From Rhodoferax sp. WC2427 (GTDB lineage Bacteria; Pseudomonadota; Gammaproteobacteria; Burkholderiales; Burkholderiaceae_C): DNA of 64,000 nt. The notes under the pieces were generated by a model. That model was not told where the DNA came from. It saw nothing but the letters and a program-made list of their open reading frames with translations, and made no database searches. Below, piece after piece: positions 50,992 to 59,890 of the stretch. Location: the NCBI RefSeq assembly GCF_040822085.1, contig NZ_CP162006.1, positions 3,162,001 through 3,226,000 on the forward strand. Direction: 5' to 3'. The translations under genes and the position numbers were made by a program. The stretch's first letter is position 1. Each line of letters starts with the position of its first letter.

Positions 50992-53697
50992 TCAGGCCCC
51001 CGCGGCAGAGGGGTCCGCCTGCGCGCCCAGTGCCAGGTGCAGCGAGAAAATATCCGCGGCAGGCCCCGGCTGCACCGCAAACCCGGCCTTGCGGGCCAGC
51101 ACCGCCATGGCCTTGTTCTGTACCAGACACTGGCCCACCACCTCTTGCGTGCCGCGCTGGCGCAGGTAGGCCAGCATCTCGTCCAGCATCAGGCGGCCCA
51201 GGCCCTTGCCTTGCCAGGCGGAAGCCACCTGCAAGGCGAACTCTGCCGTCTGGTTATCGGGGTCACAGACCACCCGGATCTCGGCCGCCATGGCCTGGGC
51301 GGCAGCGTCGCCCGGGGTGAGGGCAATGAAAGTCATCTCGCGGTCGTAGTCGATCTGGCTGTAGCGGGCCAGCTCGGAATGCGGCACCTCGCGGCGCGTC
51401 AGAAAAAAGCGCAAACGCATGTCGGCGGCACTGGCATGGGCATAGAACGCCTGCAACCGCTCGCCGTCTTCGGGCTGGATCGGCCGCACCCGCAGCAGGG
51501 TGCCCGCCACGGCCACGGTGTGCTCCAGCTCTTGCGGATACGGGCGGATGGCGGGCGCCACCGGCTGCCCGCGGCCCGGGCCGTGCAGCCGTATGCGCAC
51601 ATCCAGCGCCAGCACGCCCTGAGCGTCGGCCAGCAGCGGGTTGATGTCCAGCTCGGCCAGCAGCGGCAGGTCGCAGGCCAGTTGTGCGACCTGGCGCAGG
51701 GTGTCCAGCAAGGCCGCCTCGGGCACGGCCGGGCGCTCGCGGTAGCCCGCCAGCAGCCGGGCCAGACCGCTGCGCTGGACCAGATCCCGCGCCAGCGCGG
51801 CATTCAGTGGCGGCAGCGCCACCGCATGCTTCTGGCTCAGCTCCACTGCCGTCCCCCCCTCGCCGAACAGCAGCACCGGGCCGAACACCGGGTCGGTGCT
51901 GATGCCCACAATCAGTTCATGGGCCTGGGGCCGCAGCACCATGGCCTGCACCGTGAAGCCCTGCACCTCGGCCTGCGGCCGCAGGCGGGCCACCCGCTCC
52001 AGCATGCCCTGGGCCGCGGTGCGCAAAGCCGCCTCGGAGTCCAGGCCCAGCGCCACGCCACCGACATCGGACTTGTGGACGATCTGCGGCGACACAATTT
52101 TCAGCGCCACCGGAAAGCCCAGGCGGTTGGCACAGGCCACGGCATCGTCCACCGTGGAGGCCCGCTGGCTGCGCTGGGTGGGTATGCCGTAGATCTCCAG
52201 CAGGTTTTGCACCTGGGCCTGGGTCAGCCATTCCTGTCCGGCCTGGGCCGCTTGGGCCACCAGGGCCTGCGCCTGGTCGCGCTGGGGTAAAAATGCCTGG
52301 GGCGTGCTGGCTGGCAGTTCCAACAGCGCCGCCTGGTTGCGGGCATGCTGCACCAGCTGCAGCCAGGCCGCCACCGCCCGCTCCGGGGTGTCGTAGCTGG
52401 GCAGACCGGCTTGCGCCATGGCCGTACGCGCCGCTGCCACCACCGTGCCGCCCAGCCAGCACGTCAGCACCGGTTTACCGGCCTGTGCCAGCAGGGGCAG
52501 ACAGCCCGCCGCGATGTCGGTCGCCGACACCATGGCGGTGGGCGCATGCATGAACAGCACGCCGTCCACCTCGGGGGCCGCCAGCAGCACCTGCAGGCCG
52601 TCCAGATAGCGCTGCAGGGGGGCGTCGCCCACGATATCCACCGGGTTGCCATGCGACCAGGTGCTGGGCAGGCAGGCGCTCAAAGCGGCCAGGGTCGCCG
52701 GGCTCAGCAGGGCCAACTGGCCGCCATTCAGATCCAGCGCGTCGGCGGCCAGCACCCCCAGGCCACCACCGTTGGTCAGGATCGCCAGGCGCTCGCCCAG
52801 CACGGGCCGGGCATGGGCCAGGGTTTCGGCCGCATCGAACAAGGCCTCCAGCGTGTCCACGCGCAGCATGCCCGCCCGGCGAAAAGCCGCGTCAAACACC
52901 ACATCGGCCCCCGCCAGCGCCCCGGTGTGCGAGGCGGCCGCGCGCGCGCCATCGGCACCGCGCCCGGCCTTCACCACAATCACCGGCTTGTTGCGCGACG
53001 CCGCCCGTGCCGCCGACATGAATTTGCGCGCCGCCTTGACCGACTCCATGTACACCAGAATGGCCCGGGTGGCGCTGTCGCTGGCCAGGTAGTCGAGCAC
53101 GTCGCCAAAGTCCACGTCGGCACTGTCGCCCAGGGAAATGAAGTGGGAAAAACCGATGCCCCGGGCCTGGGCCCAGTCCAGCATGCCAGTGGCCAGCGCG
53201 CCCGACTGGGTGACAAACGCCAGCCGCCCGGGTGACGCGTTGCCGGGTGCAAAGCTGGCATTCAGGCCCACATCGGGCACCAGCGCGCCGATGCAGTTGG
53301 GCCCCAGAATGCGCAGCAGGCTGGGCCGGGCGGCCTCCAGCATCGCCTGCTCCAGGGTGCCGGTACCGTCGGGGCTGGGCTGCTTCAGGCCCGCGCTGAT
53401 GACGATGACCGCCCGGGTGCCCTTGCGCCCCAGCTCGGCGATCAGCCCGGGCACGGTGTGCGCGGGGGTGCACACCACGGCCAGGTCGGGCACCTGCGGC
53501 AGCGCGGCCACGTCGGGCCAGGCGGGCTCGCCGTCCACCTGGGCGTGGCGCCGGTTGACCAGCCACAGCGGCCCCTGAAAACCGCCCTGCTTCAGGTTGC
53601 GCAGCACCAAAGACCCCAGGCTGCCGGGCCGGTCCGAAGCGCCGATCAAGGCGACCGAACGGGGATGGAACAAGGCTTCCAGGTGGCGTACGCTCAT
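50992..53697 (-). CDS. Pat-like CoA ligase / GNAT acetyltransferase
   Basis: About 901 residues in order: CoA-binding domain (FHPRSVALIGASDRPGSLGS, 10-130), succinyl-CoA-ligase-like domains (ILGPNCIGALVPDV; LTNGGGLGVLAADALD, 140-450), ATP-grasp (about 480-710: AQEWLTQAQVQNLLEIYGIP, KIVSPQIVHKSDVGGVALGL) and a C-terminal GNAT domain (740-890: VRPIQPEDGERLQAFYAHAS, FALQVASAWQGKGLGRLMLD EML). This is the ADP-forming acetyl-CoA-synthetase-like lysine acetyltransferase (Pat/YfiQ), which modifies Acs and other enzymes. An Fnr-type box lies 65 bp upstream of the start. Confidence 0.9.
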   Translation of the reverse strand: MSVRHLEALFHPRSVALIGASDRPGSLGSLVLRNLKQGGFQGPLWLVNRRHAQVDGEPAWPDVAALPQVPDLAVVCTPAHTVPGLIAELGRKGTRAVIVISAGLKQPSPDGTGTLEQAMLEAARPSLLRILGPNCIGALVPDVGLNASFAPGNASPGRLAFVTQSGALATGMLDWAQARGIGFSHFISLGDSADVDFGDVLDYLASDSATRAILVYMESVKAARKFMSAARAASRNKPVIVVKAGRGADGARAAASHTGALAGADVVFDAAFRRAGMLRVDTLEALFDAAETLAHARPVLGERLAILTNGGGLGVLAADALDLNGGQLALLSPATLAALSACLPSTWSHGNPVDIVGDAPLQRYLDGLQVLLAAPEVDGVLFMHAPTAMVSATDIAAGCLPLLAQAGKPVLTCWLGGTVVAAARTAMAQAGLPSYDTPERAVAAWLQLVQHARNQAALLELPASTPQAFLPQRDQAQALVAQAAQAGQEWLTQAQVQNLLEIYGIPTQRSQRASTVDDAVACANRLGFPVALKIVSPQIVHKSDVGGVALGLDSEAALRTAAQGMLERVARLRPQAEVQGFTVQAMVLRPQAHELIVGISTDPVFGPVLLFGEGGTAVELSQKHAVALPPLNAALARDLVQRSGLARLLAGYRERPAVPEAALLDTLRQVAQLACDLPLLAELDINPLLADAQGVLALDVRIRLHGPGRGQPVAPAIRPYPQELEHTVAVAGTLLRVRPIQPEDGERLQAFYAHASAADMRLRFFLTRREVPHSELARYSQIDYDREMTFIALTPGDAAAQAMAAEIRVVCDPDNQTAEFALQVASAWQGKGLGRLMLDEMLAYLRQRGTQEVVGQCLVQNKAMAVLARKAGFAVQPGPAADIFSLHLALGAQADPSAAGA

Positions 53698-53761
53698 AAA
53701 TTTCCCATTGAAGTTCTACTCCCGATAGCGCCAAGCTTAGTGACAAGCTGCAGGCTGAAAA

Positions 53762-53775
53762 TTGCGCCAGATCAA
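53762..53775. promoter_or_regulatory. Fnr/Anr-type box between pat-like and phasin 2 genes
   Basis: TTGCGCCAGATCAA fits TTGAT-N4-ATCAA in its right half and TTG on the left. It is 65 bp before the pat start (minus) and 125 bp before phasin 2 (plus). An identical box sits at the same distance before phaC. Confidence 0.5.
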
Positions 53776-53899
53776 AGACATTGTGGCGTGCGGTGACCAG
53801 AATAAGTTATCAGCCTGAATACCCTGACATCAAGCTGACGCCGATGCCACGGCACAGCCGCCGCATTTACATCTTCCTCCAAACCCGCAAAGGAATGCC

Positions 53900-54367
53900 A
53901 TGACTGACAAAACCCGCTCCCCCGCCACGAGCCCAGTGGCACCGTCCGCAGGGTTGGCGCCCTGGAACATTTTTGCCGATTGGGGCCGCCGCCAGATGGC
54001 GATGGCCGCAGAAGGCACCTGCGCCATGCTCCGAAACGTAGAGGCCTTGCGCACCCTGCAGCAACAGGTGGCCCACCAGGCATTGGCGCAGCATGAGGCC
54101 GCGGCAGAAAAGCTGCTCAAACCCTGCGACCCCAACGACTTGCTGTCCGTGCAGTCGGCGCTGCTGCAATCCAATATGCAAAACGCGCTGGCGTATTGGC
54201 AGCAATTGGGGGCCTCGGCCATCAAGGCCCAGGTCGACCAGATGGACGGCAGCAAACAGCTCCTGAAAATGCCGGTAGACGACCCGCTCAAGCCCGTGCT
54301 ACAGGCTTGGCAGCACGCCATCGCCAGCCCGTTCAACAGCGCAGGGTACCGCCCCAACGCGCACTGA
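53900..54367 (+). CDS. Phasin-family protein 2
   Basis: About 155 residues: MTDKTRSPATSPVAPSAGLA, WNIFADWGRRQMAMAAEGTC, AMLRNVEALRTLQQQVAHQA, LLSVQSALLQSNMQNALAYW QQLGA and MPVDDPLKPVLQAWQHAIAS. It is similar to phasin 1 along the whole length. It converges on phaC, ending 12 bp away, so granule-coat protein and polymerase adjoin. Probably controlled with pat through the shared Fnr-type box. Confidence 0.85.
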   Translation: MTDKTRSPATSPVAPSAGLAPWNIFADWGRRQMAMAAEGTCAMLRNVEALRTLQQQVAHQALAQHEAAAEKLLKPCDPNDLLSVQSALLQSNMQNALAYWQQLGASAIKAQVDQMDGSKQLLKMPVDDPLKPVLQAWQHAIASPFNSAGYRPNAH

Positions 54368-54378
54368 AGGGCCCCCGC

Positions 54379-56130
54379 TTACCCCTGGTGCACATAGCGG
54401 CCCGGTGCGGCCAGGGGGGCACCGTCCAGCAGGGGCTGGGCCACCGGTTGCGCGGCAATCTTGTGGCCCGCGTGCTGGCCCAGCCAGTCGCTCCAGCAGG
54501 TCCACCACGAGCCCGGGAACTGTTCGGCGGTGTTGAGCCAATCCAGGGGGTCTGCCGGTGCCTGGCCCACTGCATGGGTGGCAAACCGGTAGCTGGCCTT
54601 GGCATGCGCCAACGGCCCGCCAGGTGGGTTGACGATGCCCACGTTGTGCCCACCCGAAGTCAGCACAAAGCTGACCGGGCTGTGCGCCAGCCCCTGGATT
54701 TTGTAGACCGACCTCCAGGGCGACACGTGGTCGGTTTCTGTGGCCACCACGAACATCGGAATCTGGATGTCCGACAGCCGTATTGGCACCCCCGCCACCC
54801 GGTAACGCTCCTCGGCCAGATCGTTCCGCAGGTACAGGCGGCGCAGGTATTCGCTGTGCATGCGGGCAGGCAGGCGGGTGGCGTCCGCGTTCCAGGCGCG
54901 CAAGGCGGTCATCGGTGTCTGGGCCCCCATCAGGTACTCATGGACCAGCTTGGACCACACCAGGTCCCGTGAATTCATCAGCGCAAAAGCCCCGGCCATC
55001 TGGCGCCCATCCAGGAAGCCGGGTGCGGCCATCAGGTCCTCCAGGAAGGCGATCTGGCTCTCGTCGATGAACAGCCCCAGCTCGCCCGGCTCGCGAAAGT
55101 CGGTCTGGGCGGCCAGCAGGGTCAGGGTTTTCAGCGGATTGGATTCCGCCCGCCCCAGGCTGGCCGCCGCGATCGCCAGCAAGGTGCCCCCCAGGCAATA
55201 GCCCACCCCCTGGATACCCGCCCGGGGCCGCAGTTTGCGCACCGTCTTGAGCGCGGTCAGGACACCCTGCTCCAGATAGTCGTTCAGGCCCAGGTCGCGG
55301 TCGTGGGTATCGGGGTTCTTCCAGGACACCATGAAAACGGTCTTGCCCTGCCCCACCAGGTGCCTGACCAGCGAGTCGTCCGGCGTCAGGTCCAGGATGT
55401 AGTACTTCATGATCCAGGACGGCACCATCAGCACCGGCTCGGCATCCACTTCCGCCGTGCTGGGCGCATACTGGATCAGCTCCATCAGGTGGTTGCGAAA
55501 CACCACAGTGCCGGGCGTCACGGCCACCGTGCTGCCCGGCTTGAACGCATCCACCCCGCGCGGCTTGTCATCGCCCAGCACCGCCAGCGCGTCCCGCCAC
55601 CAATTGCCCATGCCGTTGAGCAGATGGCTACCGGCGCTGCTCCATATGTCCCGCAAGACCTGCGGGTTGGTGGCGATGAGGTTGGAGGGCGAGCCCATGT
55701 CGAGCAACTGCCGCGTGGTGAAGTTCACCATCTCGGTGTGGTGCCGCGACACGCCGCGCACGCCGGTCATCGCCTCGTGCCACCACTGCTCTCGCAGCAA
55801 AAAAGCCTGGGCCAGGGTGGAAAACGGTGGGGTATGCCACTCCGGCGGCGCAAAGCGCCGGTCCCGCTGCGTCGGCTCCACGCAGGGCGGGCAGCCCCCG
55901 GCCCACGACTGCGGCAGGTACTGCCACCACTGCACCGACTTGCGCAACGCGCTTTCGGCCAGCTCGGCGTGCTTGGTCGGCGACACCGCCAGGTGCACCA
56001 ACCAGTCGGCATAGGCCAGGGCCAGCGCCGCTGGCGACAGGCCCTGCGACAAGCGGGCCAGAAAAAGTTTCAGCGGCAGGTCCAGTGGCGCCGGACCATG
56101 CCTTTCGGGGTGGTTTTCAAAGGTCTGCAT
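54379..56130 (-). CDS. phaC: PhaC: poly-beta-hydroxyalkanoate synthase
   Basis: PHA polymerase of about 583 residues, the size of class I synthases. The catalytic Cys lies in the lipase-like box GVGYCLGG near residue 312. VPSWIMKYYILDLTPDDSLV, VFMVSWKNPDTHDRDLGLND YLEQG, and the final His in TSGGHNVGIVNPPG support an alpha/beta hydrolase fold with all triad positions. The ATG at 56130 (MQTFENHPERHG) is preferred to a GTG at 56178. An Fnr-type box lies 66 bp upstream. The protein polymerises (R)-3-hydroxyacyl-CoA on granules. phaA and phaB are not in the window. Confidence 0.93.
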   Translation of the reverse strand: MQTFENHPERHGPAPLDLPLKLFLARLSQGLSPAALALAYADWLVHLAVSPTKHAELAESALRKSVQWWQYLPQSWAGGCPPCVEPTQRDRRFAPPEWHTPPFSTLAQAFLLREQWWHEAMTGVRGVSRHHTEMVNFTTRQLLDMGSPSNLIATNPQVLRDIWSSAGSHLLNGMGNWWRDALAVLGDDKPRGVDAFKPGSTVAVTPGTVVFRNHLMELIQYAPSTAEVDAEPVLMVPSWIMKYYILDLTPDDSLVRHLVGQGKTVFMVSWKNPDTHDRDLGLNDYLEQGVLTALKTVRKLRPRAGIQGVGYCLGGTLLAIAAASLGRAESNPLKTLTLLAAQTDFREPGELGLFIDESQIAFLEDLMAAPGFLDGRQMAGAFALMNSRDLVWSKLVHEYLMGAQTPMTALRAWNADATRLPARMHSEYLRRLYLRNDLAEERYRVAGVPIRLSDIQIPMFVVATETDHVSPWRSVYKIQGLAHSPVSFVLTSGGHNVGIVNPPGGPLAHAKASYRFATHAVGQAPADPLDWLNTAEQFPGSWWTCWSDWLGQHAGHKIAAQPVAQPLLDGAPLAAPGRYVHQG

Positions 56131-56195
56131 GGCATTCCAAAGTGCATGGCAAAAACCGCCATGCGCAGATGTTTCCACAAGCCGCCGCGGTAATT

Positions 56196-56209
56196 TTGCG
56201 CCAGATCAA
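56196..56209. promoter_or_regulatory. Fnr/Anr-type box upstream of phaC
   Basis: TTGCGCCAGATCAA, identical to the box at 53762-53775 and placed 66 bp before the phaC start. Two identical boxes at one spacing support a shared low-oxygen regulator, such as an Fnr/Anr-type activator. Confidence 0.5.
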
Positions 56210-56310
56210 AGGCGTTTGCACTTCACCGCAAAGATCCGCGCGCAGGCTGCGCACGGGTGTCAAACACCTTGCTTGCCTGCCACGACCTGGGTCGCTGCGA
56301 ATCTATGGGT

Positions 56311-56361
56311 AAAAACAGGCCCCTGCGCTTATTCCATCAGCATGAGCAGCTATTAAAACCA
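56311..56361. repeat. Dispersed hairpin repeat, copy 13
   Basis: CCCCTGCGCTTATTCCATCA, then GCATGAGCAGCTATTAAAAC. It lies between the HDOD gene end and the phaC promoter. Confidence 0.8.
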
Positions 56362-56373
56362 TAGTAAGTCGAA

Positions 56374-57789
56374 TCAGGCTGCCGGGGTCGCTCCGCGCAC
56401 CGTGTTTTCGGCCGCCCAGGCCCAGGCTTCGCCCGACAGTTCCAGCACACGGGCGGCGCTGGCAAAGCCATCGGCGACCACGCTGGCTTCGCTGGAAGTC
56501 TGGTTTTCCACCTCCAGCGCGGTGCGCAGGTAGACAAACCAGGGGCCGGACTGCGACAACAGGGCTTGCGCACCCTCGGGTGGCAGGCTCAGGGTGGCCA
56601 CCACTTCGGCCGGGGCCATTTTCAGGATCAGGCCCAGCATCGAGGCCAGGCCCAAGGTGAAGAATCGGCCCGGCTCGGACTCGCCGCGCTCCATGGCCAG
56701 CAGCTCGACCAGCCGCGCGCGCCACAGTGCCACCTCTTGCAGGGCCGACGACAGCTGGCGGCTGCCCGCGTACTGCATCAGCATCAACGACAGCCAGCGG
56801 TGCAGGTCGTTGCGGCCCAGCAGCATGACCGCCTGGTCGATACTGCCCACGCCGCCCAGGTGGGCGTAACTGGCGCTGTTCATGCGCTGCAACAGGCGCA
56901 CCGACACGCCAATGTCGCCCTTGATGTCGCCCACGATCACCGCCGTGTCGGCCCCCGCCGCCAGCTTGCTGATCAGCAGCGCCACGCGGCCCACTTCGGG
57001 CGCCAGCGGACTGGCTTCGGCCACCGTTTTAGCCATGTCGGAGGCGGCCAGGCGGCCGCTGGCCAGGCGCACGCCCGCCTGCAGGGTGCGCTCCAGGTCG
57101 TCCACACTGGCCATGTCGGTGGCGATAAACGGAATGTTTTCCAGGCCCGCCGGGGGTGCCTTGACCGCAGCGACCAGCCCGGCAACCGCCTCGGGCGAGG
57201 TGGCCCGGACCAGCAGGAAGTCGGGTTTGGAGCCCATGGACTGCTCGGCCCCCCAAGCCAGCTTGGCCCCCACCGCGCGGAACTCGGCCACTTTGGCGGC
57301 TACGCCCTGCATCACCTCGGGGGACAAAGATGTCGCCGCCGCATTGAACTCCACGCCAATTACCGTGCCCGTGTCATTTTTAGGCACCACCGCCAAGGCC
57401 AGCAAGGCCGCAGGCAGGCGCGCAAAACCAATGCGCCCGTCCATGGCCACCAGCCGCGCCGCTACCAGCACCGCGGCCACGTGCGCCGCCTGGGCCACCG
57501 GGTCAGCGCCCATCGCCAATCTACGCAGGGCCCGGTCGTCGATACGGAACTCAAAACCCGCCACCTGCCCGTTGGCGCCCATCAAGGGCCGCCGCGCCGC
57601 CAGGGCGACCAGCTTGGGGTGGACAGGAGCGGGCGCCGGTGCCGCAGCGGCCGACGGCGGGCTGGCAACCGGCGGGGTACGGCCAGCGCGCGCAATAGGC
57701 GCACCCGAGGGAAGAGCGGCGGGCAGAGCGGCAGGAGAAGGCGCACCACCAAACAACTTGGCCAGCACACGTTGGAAAAAAGAGGTCAT
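56374..57789 (-). CDS. HDOD-domain signalling protein, degenerate EAL N-terminus
   Basis: About 471 residues. Residues 1-70 are a Pro/Ala-rich linker. RRPLMGANGQVAGFEFRIDD opens an EAL-like region with no EAL catalytic motif (YuxH type), and the second half is an HDOD domain (DIKGDIGVSVRLLQRMNSAS, VGSIDQAVMLLGRNDLHRWL, SLMLMQYAGSR). Such proteins sense and relay cyclic-di-GMP or other signals without enzyme activity. The start MTSFFQRVLAKLFGG at 57789 is preferred over upstream open frame. It has no TM segment. Its partner is unknown. Confidence 0.83.
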   Translation of the reverse strand: MTSFFQRVLAKLFGGAPSPAALPAALPSGAPIARAGRTPPVASPPSAAAAPAPAPVHPKLVALAARRPLMGANGQVAGFEFRIDDRALRRLAMGADPVAQAAHVAAVLVAARLVAMDGRIGFARLPAALLALAVVPKNDTGTVIGVEFNAAATSLSPEVMQGVAAKVAEFRAVGAKLAWGAEQSMGSKPDFLLVRATSPEAVAGLVAAVKAPPAGLENIPFIATDMASVDDLERTLQAGVRLASGRLAASDMAKTVAEASPLAPEVGRVALLISKLAAGADTAVIVGDIKGDIGVSVRLLQRMNSASYAHLGGVGSIDQAVMLLGRNDLHRWLSLMLMQYAGSRQLSSALQEVALWRARLVELLAMERGESEPGRFFTLGLASMLGLILKMAPAEVVATLSLPPEGAQALLSQSGPWFVYLRTALEVENQTSSEASVVADGFASAARVLELSGEAWAWAAENTVRGATPAA

Positions 57790-58064
57790 GGGCTTAGAAC
57801 TTCGTCCAGTGAAGGAACTAGGGTGCAACAGGGGTGCGACAGCCCTCACTTTATCGCCTTCCACATGAAATTGTATGAAGTTGTTACCTTTAAATGCGCG
57901 GCCTCGCCAGCGCCGCAACGCGGCTCCACCCTGCGCGCCGCCGTCGGTGCCAGCCCCGGCATCCCCCGAATGAGGGATGCCGAAAACCGCCATCGGGGCT
58001 AAATTTCCCAGTGCGGCCACCCGCTCACCACCCACCGCAACGTCCACTACCCGGAGGAACCCCC

Positions 58065-58667
58065 ATGAACACCGATACCGTGATTCGCAAAGTGCAAGAG
58101 CTCGTGAACGTCACCGTGGACGGCCGGGCGGGGCCGCAGACCTGGCAGGCGATCTTCGAGCGCATTGCGGGAAAAGCGCTGCCCAAGACAGCCTTGTTTG
58201 TGGGCAAGGTCGATGAACGCAGCGAGAAGACCATCGCCACGCTGCATCCGCAAGTCGCCCCCCATGCCCGAAGCCTGGTCCAGCGCGCGGCATCCGTGGG
58301 CATCGAGATCAAGATCATCGGCGGCACCCGAACCTTTGCGGAGCAAGATGCCCTGTTTGCCCAGGGCCGCACCAAGCCGGGCCGGCGGGTGACCAATGCC
58401 AAAGGCGGGGAATCGAACCACAACTTTGGCATTGCGTTCGACATCGGCGTATTCAATGGAAAAACCTACCTGGGCGAATCCCCGTCGTACGACGTGGTGG
58501 GTGCCCTCGGCATGGACCTCGGCCTGGAATGGGGTGGCGCCTGGACCACGCTGGTCGACAAGCCGCACTACCAGTTGCGCCCGGTCTGGGCGGACCACCT
58601 TTCAGAGCGCGAAATGCTGGCCGAGCTGCGCGAACGCGTCGCGCAGGGCAAGGATGTGTACGCCTAG
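58065..58667 (+). CDS. M15 L-alanyl-D-glutamate endopeptidase (endolysin-like)
   Basis: Zinc peptidase of about 200 residues cutting the peptidoglycan stem peptide. An N-terminal helix (VIRKVQELVNVTVDGRAGPQ) resembles a peptidoglycan-binding repeat. The zinc site is SNHNFGIAFDIG (His near 119, Asp near 126) and the last His in DKPHYQLRPVW near 168. GGAGGAACCCCC precedes the ATG. There is no signal peptide, so export would need a holin-like or unusual route, as in phage endolysins, yet no phage genes adjoin. Confidence 0.88.
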   Translation: MNTDTVIRKVQELVNVTVDGRAGPQTWQAIFERIAGKALPKTALFVGKVDERSEKTIATLHPQVAPHARSLVQRAASVGIEIKIIGGTRTFAEQDALFAQGRTKPGRRVTNAKGGESNHNFGIAFDIGVFNGKTYLGESPSYDVVGALGMDLGLEWGGAWTTLVDKPHYQLRPVWADHLSEREMLAELRERVAQGKDVYA

Positions 58668-58680
58668 TTTTTCTAGCCAA

Positions 58681-58730
58681 ATATGCCGATAGCGCTTATT
58701 CCATCAGCGTAAGCAGCTATAAAAACCGCA
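58681..58730. repeat. Dispersed hairpin repeat, copy 14
   Basis: CGATAGCGCTTATTCCATCA, then GCGTAAGCAGCTATAAAAAC. It lies between the endopeptidase gene and the convergent urtE stop. Confidence 0.85.
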
Positions 58731-58735
58731 GCAAT

Positions 58736-59428
58736 CTAAATTGCCACCAGGTTGCGCACGCCGTTGGCTTCCATGTCCTTGCCCAGGCCGCGGGCGATGA
58801 ACTCGCCGCGCTCCATGACCAGGTAGTCGTCGGCCAGCTCCTGGGCGAAGTCGTAGTACTGCTCCACCAGCAGAATCGCCATGTCGCCCCGGTCGGCCAG
58901 CATGCGGATGACGCGGCCAATGTCCTTGATGATGCTGGGCTGGATGCCTTCGGTGGGCTCGTCCAGGATCAGCAGCTTCGGCCCCGCCGCCAGCGCACGG
59001 GCAATCGCCAGCTGCTGCTGCTGCCCGCCCGACAAGTCGCCGCCGCGCCGATGGATCATCTGCTTGAGCACCGGGAACAGCGTGAACAGCTCGCTGGGTA
59101 TCGGCGTGCTGGCGCTCTTGTAGGCCAGGCCCATACGCAGGTTTTCTTCCACCGTGAGCCGGGCAAAAATCTCGCGGCCCTGCGGCACAAAGCCCACGCC
59201 CGCCCGGGCACGCTCGTACGGCGTAAAGCCCTGGATGGCCTTGCCGTCGAGCTCGATACTGCCGGTCTTGATAGGCACCAGCCCCATCAGCGACTTGAGC
59301 AAGGTGGTCTTGCCCACCCCATTACGCCCCAGCAGCACGGTGACCTTGCCTTTGGTGCATTGCAAGCTGACATCCCGCAAGATGTGGGAGCCACCGTAGT
59401 ATTGGTTGATGTTTTTGACGTTCAGCAT
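58736..59428 (-). CDS. urtE: UrtE: urea ABC transporter ATPase
   Basis: ATPase of about 230 residues: Walker A GRNGVGKTT, signature LSGGQQQQLAIARALAAGPK, Walker B LLILDEPTEGIQPSI. The N-terminus MLNVKNINQYYGGSHILRDV is that of UrtE. The ATG at 59428 is used; the frame is open beyond it. It is the last gene of the minus-strand urtABCDE set (59891-63437 upstream). The 462 bp gap to urtD is longer than usual and full of repeats. Confidence 0.93.
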   Translation of the reverse strand: MLNVKNINQYYGGSHILRDVSLQCTKGKVTVLLGRNGVGKTTLLKSLMGLVPIKTGSIELDGKAIQGFTPYERARAGVGFVPQGREIFARLTVEENLRMGLAYKSASTPIPSELFTLFPVLKQMIHRRGGDLSGGQQQQLAIARALAAGPKLLILDEPTEGIQPSIIKDIGRVIRMLADRGDMAILLVEQYYDFAQELADDYLVMERGEFIARGLGKDMEANGVRNLVAI

Positions 59429-59478
59429 GGAAGGTGCGACCGGTTGAGGTTGGACTTTGAGACGTTGACTCCGAACCG

Positions 59479-59564
59479 CCAATAGGGGTCGGAGCCCAAA
59501 TGCGGGAAGCACAAGGCTCGCCCCGCCAGCAGGCAGCGCGCAATTGGGATCCGACCCCCATTGG
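59479..59564. repeat. Inverted repeat with 21-bp arms
   Basis: The left arm begins CCAATAGGGGTCGGAG and the right arm ends CCGACCCCCATTGG. The arms pair at 19 of 21 positions across 44 bp. A mobile-element relic or structured RNA is possible. Confidence 0.55.
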
Positions 59565-59792
59565 CTAAGCACCCCCTGTCGCGCCCTAGGCGCGATGCCC
59601 GGCAGCGCCGGGCCGATCCCGCTCCCCGGGGTCCCCCTCTGCAATGCGCCGAGGAGCGCAGCTTTGGGCGGATCAGGGCTGGCGTCTGTTTGAGCGCAGC
59701 GAGTTTAGCCAGACCCCGCCCAAAGCGAGCACCGCAGGTTCCCGTAGCGCCAGCGGAGGGCGCTGGCAGTGGGGGTGGCCTTTTCTTTGGTG

Positions 59793-59820
59793 ACTTTCTT
59801 TTGGCCACGCAAAAGAAAGT
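59793..59820. repeat. Perfect hairpin, widespread betaproteobacterial repeat
   Basis: ACTTTCTTTTG (59793-59803) and CAAAAGAAAGT (59810-59820) pair perfectly around GCCACG. From memory, this CTTTTCTTTGGTGACTTTCT-type element is common in Comamonadaceae intergenic DNA. Confidence 0.65.
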
Positions 59821-59890
59821 TACTGCGCCGCCGGGCGCATATCCCGGCCGAGGACGCCCATTAACGCCAACCCGAAACAGGGATGTGCCG

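Larger units (their letters stand above)
59429..59890. other. Repeat-filled spacer between urtD and urtE
   Basis: No gene seen. It holds an inverted repeat with 21-bp arms (59479-59499 and 59544-59564, 19 of 21 pairs), GC-rich imperfect palindromes around 59575-59630, and the hairpin at 59793-59820. Such spacers are an accumulation of short dispersed elements in this bacterial group. Confidence 0.7.

Noticed and set aside
56566..58002. Long open frame opposite the HDOD gene
   Set aside because: Low-complexity Arg/His/Gln composition and no domain; antisense shadow.
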